The translations under genes were made by a program, and so were the position numbers. Under the pieces are notes generated by a model, which was not told the origin of the DNA, did no database searches, and worked only from the letters and a program-made list of their open reading frames with translations. 64,000 bases of DNA from Schizochytrium sp. TIO01 (taxonomy: Eukaryota > Sar > Bigyra > Thraustochytrida > Thraustochytriidae). Shown piece after piece: positions 1 through 10,512 of this stretch (within the stretch, counting starts at the first letter, position 1; each line of letters starts with the position of its first letter). Location of the stretch: positions 1,515,501 through 1,579,500 of the forward strand of contig SMSO01000004.1 in the NCBI GenBank assembly GCA_004764695.1, read 5' to 3'.

Positions 1-1360
1 CTCGATGTTTTGGTTTTGGCCAGTATATCGTATTATTAATCTTGATAAAAATGGAGTTGGAAAACGAAGGATTCCTTGTCGCGCGTTTGGGAAGCGCTCC
101 TCCGAAATCTATTCCTTTTCGGGGTTGGCATTCGATGGCCGATGACTTCCTTTCCTTCTTCTTCGTTCGAAACTGACTGCGCTGGAGAAGGCCAAACCGA
201 ACATCGTGATCGATTGTTCGGAATATCGAAGCGGAATGCAAGCAAGTCTCATGTTTTAAAAGAGACCTTGGTGAGTTGTGGATGTTTATGATAGAGTGGA
301 TACGGGAGAGATCCAGATTCTGAAGATGCATGGGATAATTAGGTTTCTCACGAACGAACGCAGAGGGTCAACAGCTCAACTTAATTAGTGAGGCCAAACG
401 TTCAATTAAACTTCCTCGCTGCAGGAACCTTGAAATGAACCAACCAAGTCGTTCTGTCTGAAGACTCCTGAAGACTCAGCTCACGGAAGCCGTCTCGGGC
501 CGCCAGATCATGGACAAGAAACTCCATGTATCTCTTGATTCCTGCACCTTTTGGAGCGCCAGTCGGCTATTCGCGTCTCGCGGCCTGCAGGAACTGAGGG
601 CGCCGCGAAGCCCAGTGCCACTGTGAACAATCAACGTACTAGACGAAGCGCCTAGCAGTGGTAGTAGGGTACATATTCATTAAACATAATTAAATGTTTT
701 TTTAACTATATGCATAGAATAGACATTGTCATTATCTTTATTCGTTTTGAAACCTCTTTATTATTTTAAAAAGGTTTCTTAAAATGTTGAAAGGCAAAAC
801 TTTCTTAAATTAGTATATCCTTACAATAAATGATTAAAACGTTTAAACTTTTAAGACTAAAGATGTCTCTTCAAAAAAGGCATACGTGTTTAGTCTTTTT
901 AAAATTGATTTTATAAAATAGAGGGAATTAAATTCGTAAGTGTTTTCGTTTCATTGAAAACGAACCTTTTCTGTTTTGAATAACTATGTCCTTTTCTGTC
1001 TTAAAGTTTTTTGTTTTTCTCCTTTTAAAGGGAGAACGAAACCCCGAGCGTGACTTTAAAATAAAAGAAACGTAAAAGAAATATAATTAAATTAAAAAAC
1101 TAAAATAAGATATATATTTTAAAAAAAAAAGTTGCTGAAAGAGCAAAAGAAGCAAGAGATAAAGATAGTTGGGATAGTGAGTTTTGAATCCACAAGTTCG
1201 TCTGATTCCTCAAGAAACCAGGCAAACATTGGAGGTCTCTGCCGCTTCATCGCCGCCGCTCCAAGCAAGCTCGCGAGGCAGGCAGCAGGAGCAAGCACCA
1301 CGCGAAAGCAAGCTAAGAGCACGCCAAAAGCCCGCACGTCTCCAAGCCTCTTGGCCACAG

Positions 1361-1382
1361 GCAAGCAAGCAAGCAAGCAAGC
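1361..1382. repeat. (AAGC)n microsatellite
   Basis: Five uninterrupted AAGC units. The same unit recurs at 4134-4170, 8663-8675, 13900-13938 and 23474-23499 (the last two as the complement), so it is dispersed through the gene-poor domain. Confidence 0.95.
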
Positions 1383-1527
1383 CTTGGTTGGCTCTTCGGC
1401 TGCCTACGCGCCTCTGTAAAGAAATGGGGATCAGTGTCCACTGAATCATTGAGGAACTCAGGTTGTCACAAGAGATTCTCGCCTCCTCGCGACCAGGACA
1501 GGCACAGCTTGGGCGACCACGGCTGCA

Positions 1528-1554
1528 GCTGCTGCTGCTGCTGCTGCTGCTGCT
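1528..1554. repeat. (GCT)n trinucleotide repeat
   Basis: Nine GCT units. The frames across it read as poly-Leu, poly-Cys or poly-Ala, and as poly-Gln on the opposite strand. None lies inside a recognisable protein, so these frames are repeat artefacts. Confidence 0.95.
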
Positions 1555-1712
1555 TAGCTCTGATGCCGCCTGGCAGGAAGACATGCCGGCCACTCTGGCG
1601 GTCGGTGTCTTCGATGCAGAACCTGCTCGAAGTTGTGGATTTAGCGCAAGCTTTGGATGATGGATGAAATAATTCAAACACGCACTATGGTGAATAAGAG
1701 GAAGAACGCCAG

Positions 1713-1789
1713 AAGTTTGAATTTTTTTTGGCAAAGTTTGAATTTCTTGGCAAAGTCTGAATTTCTTGGCAAAGTTTGAATTTCTTGGG
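1713..1789. repeat. 19-bp tandem repeat
   Basis: Three near-identical 19-nt units starting GCAAAGTTTGAATTTCTTG (1731-1787), preceded by a diverged copy with a longer T run and followed by a partial copy. The middle copy differs by one T to C change. Confidence 0.9.
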
Positions 1790-3045
1790 TTTAGACCTCT
1801 TCTGGCGACGAAGAGGCGAATAGAGCAAATCGGGATCGTCGAGCTTCGAAGGGAGGTCTGCGAAGGAGCCAAGCAGGGGCTGAGGACATGGGTTAAACGC
1901 CGCGTGGGAGGGCCGTGGCGTGTGCGATCAGAGCAGAGAACCCCGCGAACATCTCGGCGCCCAAAGACTCGGCGCGATGAATATATTTATGTATCGTTTT
2001 ATATATATATATTTATTTATTTACACCCATGCTTTGCAGAACCTCAAAGGAAACAATTTGATGCATACTTGTGTTAAATCTTCATGACATTTCTTGGATT
2101 CCTGCTCGAAAGAGACGCAAGAAATGGCTCTGACTCGCTTGTGGAAAAAGTTCGCCAGCATTAGAAGATACGTCAGCGTCGTCATCATCACTTCAGTGGG
2201 GAGTCACGATCCCTAAAGTATGCAATAACTTTCGCACCGATCAAGCGAGATCCTTTGCGAGCCGAGTTTGCGAAGACCTCCAATGGTTTTCGAATACACC
2301 TCATTCATAGTCATTCCCTGCAGCGACAACCTACACCACTGTTCCCCTTGTGTTTAGAAGCAATATGCTTTGCGCCATATTTCTTTGCGCCTGCGCAGCT
2401 TGGTGCATAAGCATGGTGGTATAAAGAGAGGTTTCAAAATAGTCGCTTTGAAGTCCTGACTTTCAACTTCAGCACTCTCATACACCAGCAGCTGTTTCGC
2501 AGCATATAAGCTCTACCCATTCATTCTCCCATCTTCCGTGCGTCTCGATTTGAGCGGCCAAACAGACATCCTGAAGAACCAGATTTGTCTAAAACTATGC
2601 AGAAAGGGCAAAAACAGGGAAAAGCAGAAATGCACAGCGTTTTAATTCCCATAAATCTCCACGGGAACCCAACCCAATCCAATTTAAACTCAGACTTTCA
2701 ACACTGCTCGGCTCGAGCCAAAATCGATCTCATTCATTCGCGTCCTCAAGTTGCTTCAGAATCTAAACTTAGACTCCAACTCCATGTCGAGTGAACTTGA
2801 AACCAGACCTCCACGACGCCGCTGTCTTCCGTCATCATGGGACGCGGCTAAGGCGTCCCCACTGCCTTAGCTGTGGAAATCTGCGAAGTTCGCGAGAACC
2901 CAGGTTGCAGTAGATACAGTATGGGGAAAACAAGCCTCAGGCCGATAGGCGTTTTCAGGTTCTTCGAATACTAAGGTATATTTTGGACTGTTGTATGGAA
3001 GTGCTGTTGCTGCTGGATATATAGGCGCTCCGAGTTTGTGGTGGA

Positions 3046-3094
3046 ATTGATTGATTGATTGATTGATTGATTCATTCATTCATTGATCGATCGA
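3046..3094. repeat. (ATTG)n/(ATTC)n microsatellite
   Basis: About six ATTG units switch to about three ATTC units and end in GATC-rich sequence. The same ATTG-to-ATTC switch is seen on a larger scale at 9677-9957. Confidence 0.9.
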
Positions 3095-3893
3095 CCAATG
3101 GAGGATGCTTTGGGTTCGTAAGTTCTGTTTCTGTGATTCGTGAGGTTGCCTATGTAAATGAAACCTGCGTGGGCTCAAGGATCGCTGGCTCCGAGGCTGG
3201 TAAAGGGGGGAGACCTGGTCTCTATGGTGGGAGGGGACTTGATGATGTAGATACATCAGAAAGATGCTCCACCGCGGTGACGACGCGGCCGAAGGTGTGG
3301 ATCACATCATACGATAGCTTTGTTGCAAGTAGTACATGTTCTAGCTAGCACAATCGTGGTCATTCCGGCGCATTTCCCTCTTCAATTGTTATTATTATCT
3401 ATTTATTCTATAGTAAAGTATATGTAGATAAATGATTGATTAAAGGTCATATTTTATTTGTTTTTATTTAAAGTACATTTATTTATACATTCATTTTTCA
3501 TTCTTTTTTAAAATGAGAAAACGTCCTGACTAATATAAAAATAAAATAAAGACGTTTTGTTTTACAATTTACAACTCTCGAGAGTCGGGTGAATCTGGAG
3601 ACGCCCTCCTTGTTTTCGTCCATTTGGCCGCGGGCTCTCGCAACAGCTCCAATGCCTAGCTCCTCTTGCATCGCCGTCGAGCCCGAGATCCTTCCGAGAG
3701 TCTGCAAGCAAGTAAGCACGAGCCTGAGTGAGTGAGTATCAACACACTCTCGTAGCACACGCGAACTCCCGAAATCAGCCTTTGTCTTTCAGGCAAAAGT
3801 GTGCTCCTTAGCAGCTGCTGCTATGTATCTAGCTAGAGACTACCTACTTTCTATGCACCGTGTCTCTCTCTGGTCACGATGAGGTACCCGGAT

Positions 3894-3969
3894 TAATGAA
3901 TGAATGAATGAATGAATGATTGAATGAATGAATGAATGAATGAATGAATGAATAAATGGATGGATGGAT
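3894..3969. repeat. (GAAT)n with (GGAT)n end
   Basis: Roughly fifteen GAAT units, broken once by a T substitution, pass into four GGAT units. Confidence 0.95.
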
Positions 3970-4133
3970 CTATTCATTGATCAGGCGGTTGGTTGGTGGT
4001 TGGTTGATCCCTCACGGTTCTCCCATCAAAAGTCGAAGCAATTTCCGCCGTTGGCAAAGTACGCGAGGACGATTTGATTTCTCCAAAGGGCTGGGATCGC
4101 GAGGAGTCCGATTCGATGTGGCCATTTCCAGCA

Positions 4134-4170
4134 GGCAAGCAAGCAAGCAAGCAAGCAAGCAAGTAAGCAA
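4134..4170. repeat. (AAGC)n microsatellite
   Basis: About nine AAGC units with one C to T change near the end. It creates spurious poly-(Ala-Ser-Lys-Gln) and poly-(Leu-Ala-Cys) frames on the two strands. Confidence 0.95.
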
Positions 4171-4340
4171 ACAATCGCTGCCGAGCACACGAAGATAATG
4201 TCCTCCAGGGAAAGAAACCCACGCGTCATAGAGCGGATACTTACTCCTCGAAGAAGGATTCTCCAAGAACTCCAAAATGGCCAATCGGTTTAGCTACCAA
4301 GTTGGAAAGGAAGCGATGATGCCAATACCTAATACCTAAA

Positions 4341-4467
4341 TCAACAAACAGACAAACTTGAACAAACAAACAAACCAACAAACAAACAAACAAACAAATG
4401 AACAAACTTAATTAATAGACAGACTTAATTAATAGACAGACTTACTCAAACAAACTTGCTCAAACAA
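4341..4467. repeat. (CAAA)n array with a short internal duplication
   Basis: Degenerate CAAA units surround a directly repeated 17-nt piece containing TTAATTAATAGACAGA (about 4409 and 4426). Confidence 0.85.
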
Positions 4468-4856
4468 GCTGAGTCACGAAGTAAGCGCAGCTTTTCAAGG
4501 ACGAAACGAGAAATCACAGATAAAGGACCGAGCTGTGGCTGCGCCTCGTCTCGTCATCGCCGCAATAGAGGCGTCCATCTCTGCTGCTGCGGCCGCTAAC
4601 TAAGGAGAGGTTTGCTGGGTAGCCAGCCAGCTAGTTCGCGCTCGTGCTGCTCCGTAGGATGAACAAGACGGGCCATGGCTGGCGCTGTGATGGAGCGAAG
4701 CACCAACCTAGGAAAGCCAAGTGTTCGAGAGGCTTCGCGAGCGAAAACTGCGAAAACCGGCCAGTCGGGATATCGCTCTATCTCCCGAATCTAGGGACCT
4801 CATGCCTAGGAGGCGCTACCTGGGTACTAGGAGGCCTGGCAATTTCTTTTTAACTT

Positions 4857-4857
4857 A

Positions 4858-4897
<40 letters not shown>

Positions 4898-4921
4898 AAA
4901 AGAAAGAAAGAAAGAAAGAGA
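4857..4921. repeat. (GAAA)n microsatellite
   Basis: About sixteen AAAG units on the + strand with one extra A near the middle. A purine-only run of this length can form triplex (H-DNA). Confidence 0.95.
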
Positions 4922-5779
4922 AAGGTTTTCATAGTACAAAGAGCAGTCGGCTCTGTCTGTAGATTTTATACAATTCCTTCTCTCGCTCATATTCTCTTCA
5001 TGGCTTGATTTAGAGTACCTATAGGCAAAACTCTTAGTGGTGCTGTTAGTAGTCGCTTGATCAGAGATGGAGTTGCTTTCCATCAGTATTCATATTGTTA
5101 GAGTTTTCCTAAAACCATTTTTAAATATTGAAAAGACTATTCACAAGTCAAGAAATAAAAATCACTCTACTGTTTCGAAAACACCGGGGCCGTGTTATTT
5201 ACTTAAACATTTCCATAAATGCTGCTCAAAAGGCAGTGTTATGCACAGGTCTTCTCTCGTGCTTTCGGTCCCAGAGATGCTAAGATGCGCCACCTTCCAT
5301 GCTGTCCAATGCAGGGGTCAACAGATTCAATCATGATGGAATAAAACGCTCCTGCATTTCTCTTCTTTGGAATCTTTATATCTTGAAAACTAAATAACAT
5401 GATATAAAATGCTTTTCGTCATATTAAATAAACAAAACAAAAATGTTTCTTTCTTTTCTTTTTTTTAAATAAAAAAATGAAATGAAAATTTCAAGAAATA
5501 TATAATCTAGAAAATCATGATTATCTATTTATTTATAAACCTTCGGCTCGACAAGTGTTTCGTCTGTCTTGTCTCTCCTGGAAGATGTAGGAGGAAGGTC
5601 GGCGCTAACTTCCGCGAAGATGCTCAAGACTGGGCCGCTTTCCGCAAAAAAGGATTCAGGCGGATATAAATGAATACAGAAGCCGTCTTTGCAAAAAGAC
5701 CTCTTCTCCTTGTCCTTTCTGCCTCTTCCCAGAGGTCCCCAGCTTTCTTAGTCTTCTTTCTCCATTTCTATCTATATTT

Positions 5780-5814
5780 TCTTTTTTTTCTTTCTTTCTT
5801 TCTTTCTTTCTTTT
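5780..5814. repeat. (TTTC)n microsatellite
   Basis: Six TTTC units preceded by a T run. This is the complement of the GAAA array at 4857-4921, about 0.9 kb away in inverted orientation. Confidence 0.9.
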
Positions 5815-6000
5815 GTGGAGCAAACGAACCTCTGCTTAAACCGGCCTCTTTTCGGAAACTCGCACCTCCCTGAGAGCAAAATGAGCAGCGATTGTTTATA
5901 GTTTGGGTCACTCACTTGAAAACAGGGACCTACGTGAGCACGGAGGTACTAGTTACTTTTTTATTTTTTATTTTTTAAAGTTTAGTTTAGTTCACTGGTG

Positions 6001-6037
6001 AGTTAGTTAGTTAGTTAGTTGGTTAGTTAGTTAGTTA
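6001..6037. repeat. (TTAG)n microsatellite
   Basis: Nine AGTT/TTAG units with one TTGG variant. Tetrameric TTAG is not a known stramenopile telomere unit, so I treat it as a microsatellite. Confidence 0.9.
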
Positions 6038-6281
6038 TGTTGGGTTTTGAAAGTACAAATATGCATCATAATTCCTCGAAAGATCATGAGAGAACCGCAG
6101 ACTTTAAAGATGCAGGGTATCATGAACTTCACCAATGTAGCTCCTTGGCGCGAATGCCTGCAGAATAAGCACACGCGCTGCATTTTCATGCGTAAAGGCG
6201 ATCGCTGTTCAAGTAAGTTCAAGCTTTGGAAGGTTTTCTCCTCAGCTAGGTTTTTCCAAGGAGCTAAGCTTTGAAAGAACT

Positions 6282-6380
6282 TGAAGGAAGGAAGGAAGGA
6301 AGGAGGGAAGGAAGGAAGGATGACTGAAGTTTGTCGGTCTGTCTGTTTGTCTGTCTGTCTGTCAGTCTGTTTGTTTGTTG
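6282..6380. repeat. (GAAG)n followed by (CTGT)n
   Basis: A purine-only GAAG array (6282-6320) is followed within about 12 nt by a CTGT/TTGT array (6332-6380). Confidence 0.92.
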
Positions 6381-8864
6381 CCTTTCTTTGACTGTTTCCA
6401 AATTTGCAGATTTCTTTCCAGGATGACGCTGTCTTTTCTTTCTTCGAGCGAGGATGAATAACGTGGGCGTTCCGGCTTTCAAGCCGCCGATTCATCTTTG
6501 GGTCCTGATCTGATGCAGACTCGGCGAGTGAGTTCGTGCAGAGGGATTTGCATTTGTCCTCACAAGGTCAGTAGCTCCTGGCTGAGTCATGAACAGGGGC
6601 TGCTGACATCATCATCATCACCACCATTAACGTCAGCAAACAAATAAAAAATAGTTGTCTTGAGCAGGAATTGGCAACTTAGAAGTCATCTACCTTAGCT
6701 AGGCATTAGATATTAGATACTATAATCTTTTCGATTCGGTCAATGACTCGTCAGCAAGAACTTTTGCTTTAAAATATATATTTTTATTTTACGTCAGCAA
6801 GAAGCAGCCCCGGAAAGGAGCTTCTAAGTTCAATCTTTTTTTCTTTTTTCTTTTCTTAAATTGAGTGATTTGTTTATAAATTCCAAGACCCTTGTTCTTC
6901 TTTTTACAAATGTATTCTAACTAAACAGTGTTTTTTGTTTTAATTAAAAATAGGTCTTATACTAAAATCTCTAACTTTAATTCTCTCAATTAAATAATAA
7001 TAATAATAGTAATAAACGTGAGTACAAGTGTAAGTGTATAGTTGTAATGAGCACTCACTCGGAACGCGAAAACGCTAGCTTGTCAGGAACCTCAAAACTT
7101 TTGTAAAAGCTTGTCAAAAGTCCGTCTTTGCTTGTCGTTTGCCTGTTACAATCGTGGTACCTTGACCGAGTTTGTAGTTTCTTAAAGCTAAATAAATGAA
7201 ATGAAGTAAGCCTGCTGCTTTCTTTGTTAACCCCCTACCTAGGTACTAGGAATTGGGAGCAAAACTTGGAGATTGTTTAGAATTGGGTTCTTACCCACGC
7301 TAAAAGATTGTTTTAGAGCAGCAGTTGTCTCTGTGCAATCGGCGGGAAGATAATCAAGAGAGTCGTCCATAGAATTTAGCTATTTGAGATAACCACTGAC
7401 GAACTGACTGCAGCTTGATTTGAAATCCAAGGAAGCGTGCGCCCCCTTCGAATGGGCCACGCAATGAGGTCAATTCTGTCCTTGTCCCTAACGCTACCGC
7501 TGCTTTACGCTTCAAAATGACCCTGGGTGCCGAGCGGCAGCTGATTTATGTGAAAGTGCTCCTCCTTTAAATAGACCAGGACTCGTAGGAAGGACCAGCC
7601 GGATCAAAACAGTTGAGGGGCATTTATGAAGGATGTGAGTTCTAGCTAGGTCCTTCTCATTTTCTTGTGCAAAACTCTCAATTTGGCTCCTCTGCACGTT
7701 GTCCGAACTGCCATGCGATTATACAGGTATGCTTACGAACCTCATCCCTGAAGATCAATGGCAAATCCCCTTTGGACGGTTCACCACTTGACAAACAACC
7801 ATAGACGCCCTTCCGTGGCTATCCGTCGCTGCTTGCAATTATGTGACCTTTTCTATTGATTTTAAAAATTCTAAAGTTAAAAGACAATGTATCTATCTAT
7901 CTATCTGTTCATTCATTCTCCAAAAGCAACACCACCAGGCATTTGTAGTGAATTACTATGAGCATAATAGTACTCAAAGGGCCCCACCTTCCTTTCCCCG
8001 CATAGCGGCTGACATAAGCTTAGAAAGGACTCTTGAGAGCTCTACCCTAGTATCTATGAAATTCCAGATACGCGCGTGGCAGGTCGCGAGAATTATGCGT
8101 TTCTGAAGCTCGCCCCGCGTAATGTCAACATAAGCAGGACTTATGATTCCTTTTGGAAAGAAAATGAGATCAAGAAATAAAGTTTCATAATTATTATTTA
8201 TGTGAAACATATACTTATATATTTTTTCTCATACAAGACGAATGATTTCGTTCATTATGGTCGCGGAATTGTTATTCTCTCCCTTTCCCCTCACCATCAG
8301 AAGTAGAGTAAAGATGTTTTTGAAACAGACTGCGGTGCTATCACAACATGAATCCTAAATATGGATAGTATGTCTAAAATTAAATCAAAGAAACAATGGC
8401 AATTTGCGCCTAAACATTTTTAATATTTTTAAAGACCATAATTAGCTACATATATATTTGTGGAACACTCGAGTTGATGCTCTTCGCCACTGCATGAGTC
8501 AAGACTCTAATTTTTTCTTCTATTTCTAGGCGCGGCGCTCGCTCGCCGACAACCCACCACGCAGAACTGTAGATCGCCGACAATCAAATCGTTTCGACTA
8601 GTTTAAAGCAATGAAGATACTCTTCGGAATCTTTTTCCTTTCGTTTGGGAGATCATGCAAAAGTAAGCAAGCAAGCTCTTTGAGGAAGGCAGCGCACAGC
8701 TAGCTACTAGCTAGAGCTAATTCTTGGCCTTTCCTTCTTTAGCCTTTCCTTCGGTTCAAACAAACTCCGCAGGTCAAGAAAAGCCAGGTAGGCTGTTTAT
8801 AAATCTTCATTTTATTAATTTATCAATTTGTTTAATTCGTCAACTAAACCCAGCCGCCGCCAAA

Positions 8865-8896
8865 GCTCGCTCGCTCGCTCGCTCGCTCATTCATTC
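8865..8896. repeat. (GCTC)n microsatellite
   Basis: Six CTCG units passing into two ATTC units. Confidence 0.9.
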
Positions 8897-9064
8897 CCAC
8901 GCAGGAGACTGACTTGCCGGCAGCCGAATGCGCGAGGCCCGAAGTTTGTATCTGCCGCCCGGATCGACTCGTAGATTCGACTTGACTTGACCCGCACTGA
9001 TCATCATGTGACCATGCTGCAGGCCGATTGTCGATTCGATTTTGGAAAGTCCAGGCGATCGTGA

Positions 9065-9221
9065 TGCTGCTGCTGCTGTTGCTGCTGTTGTTGTTGTTAT
9101 TCGCATTGGACGTACCTCCTGTTCCCCTTTTGGAAAGAGATCCATCCGCCTTGGCCAGTCTGATTCTACTCATCGCGAACTGCGAACGAAGGACCCCTTC
9201 TTCTTCTTCTTCTTCTTCTTC
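9065..9221. repeat. (CTG)n/(TTG)n and (TTC)n trinucleotide repeats
   Basis: A mixed CTG/TTG run (9065-9099) and a TTC run (9197-9221) lie about 100 nt apart. The longest frame over them (about 9042-9449, +) is dominated by Ala/Val and Phe runs and has no recognisable domain. Confidence 0.88.
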
Positions 9222-9675
9222 AGAGACAGCCTCGCAGTGGCCGCCGCCGCGTCACCGCCGTCATCACCGCCATCTATCTTCGTCTCGCTCCTCAGGAGCC
9301 ACTCCTTCTCTGCTTTGATTCCTGCCCGCCTGCCTGCTGCTTGGCTTTCTGGCTGGTCACTCGGTCTGTCTTTTCAAGGAAGGAAGCAGCGACTGCTGCA
9401 ACGAAAGAAAGAAAGATACGGCGGAGGAGCCTACTTACTGCGAGGATGAAGAATGATGAGAGCGCTGCCGCGGAGAAAAGAGCAGCAGCGCAGGGGCGGC
9501 GAAGAATTCCTCTTGGGCGCGTAGGTGAGTGAGATGGCGATGCGAAGCGACACGAAGGGCCGCAAGAATCTTGAGGTAAGGGATCGTGAAGAAGCGGGGA
9601 AAGGAATGAGTAGGCGAGCTCAAAAGAGTGGGCTCCTTCACAACAGCGGCGTCACCTGCGAAAACTCGTTTTTCG

Positions 9676-9676
<1 letters not shown>

Positions 9677-9722
<46 letters not shown>

Positions 9723-9957
9723 CTGAATGGTTGCTTGATTGATTCATATATTGATTGATTGATTGATTTATTGATTCATTCATTCATTCATTTATTCATT
9801 GATTGATGGATGATTGATTGATTTATTGATTCATTCATTCATTCATTTATTCATTGATTGATGGATTGATGGATTGATGGATTGATGGATTCATTGATTG
9901 ATTGATTGATTGATTGATTGATGGATTCATTCATTCATTCATTCATTCATTGACTGA
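9677..9957. repeat. 280-bp composite (TTGA)n/(TTCA)n array with higher-order repeats
   Basis: The longest repeat in the window. It starts with about eleven GATT units. A block of roughly 50 nt made of TTGA, TTTA, TTCA and TTGA runs is then present twice in tandem (about 9760-9810 and 9815-9865), followed by 8-nt ATTGATGG units and another TTGA-to-TTCA switch. Confidence 0.95.
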
Positions 9958-10458
9958 ATGCCTGCTCAGGTAGGTACGAATTTCCAAGTTGAAGATTTGC
10001 ATTGAGCTCGTCAAGTCTGCGCGATTACAGCGGGCTGAGCGATGAGCCGCTCGCGCGTGCGTGCTCCACAAACGTGCACAGACAGCAGGGAAGACCGCGG
10101 TTTAGGGTCCGGAGAGCGGCGGGGGCCACGAAGCGAGCGAGAGCCTGCTTCGCGAGAGCCAACAACCCTAAGCCGTGGCAGACTTGAAGTCCGGGACGAT
10201 GGTGCCAAAACGTACAAGCTGAGCGCACAGCCCCCGAAGACATCACCGTCGCTGTGGACCTGATCGACTGTGCATCGACTTCTTGAGAGAACTTGAATGC
10301 GTATCCTGTGGATGGATAACTTGGCAGCACGCTTTTGTTTGAGGTTGGTTTGAAAGGATCGCTTTTTGCAAAAGTTTCTGGCCCTTGTTCTGTGTGTCTG
10401 TGCGTGTGTGCATGGTTTTCAACATGCTGCTTCGAGAGACCAAGGAAACCCGCGTGAC

Positions 10459-10512
10459 TCAACTTGACGAAGTTGACTTTGACGAAGTTGGCTTTAACAA
10501 AGTTGACTTGCT
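10459..10512. repeat. 15-bp tandem repeat (about 3 copies)
   Basis: Three imperfect copies of a GACGAAGTTGACTTT-like unit. Translated on the minus strand they give a repeated Asn-Phe-Val-Lys motif. Confidence 0.85.

Larger units (their letters stand above)
1..9676. other. Gene-poor, microsatellite-rich region (part 1)
   Basis: I see no supportable gene here. Open frames are short, overlap on both strands, often start at non-ATG codons and frequently consist of translated simple repeats. The sequence alternates between A+T-rich stretches (for example 700-1130, 3370-3560, 5340-5540, 6760-7020) and moderately G+C-rich stretches dotted with tetranucleotide arrays, which are listed separately. 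No tRNA or rRNA signature was found by eye. Genes with many tiny exons cannot be excluded without transcript data. Confidence 0.6.

Noticed and set aside
6001-6037. (TTAG)n array as a possible interstitial telomere
   Set aside because: The unit is a tetramer, one of many tetranucleotide arrays here, and does not match the TTAGGG-type telomere expected for stramenopiles.
9042-9449. A 135-codon plus-strand frame with Ala/Val and Phe runs
   Set aside because: Its length comes from trinucleotide repeats that are open in several frames; composition is not protein-like outside the runs.
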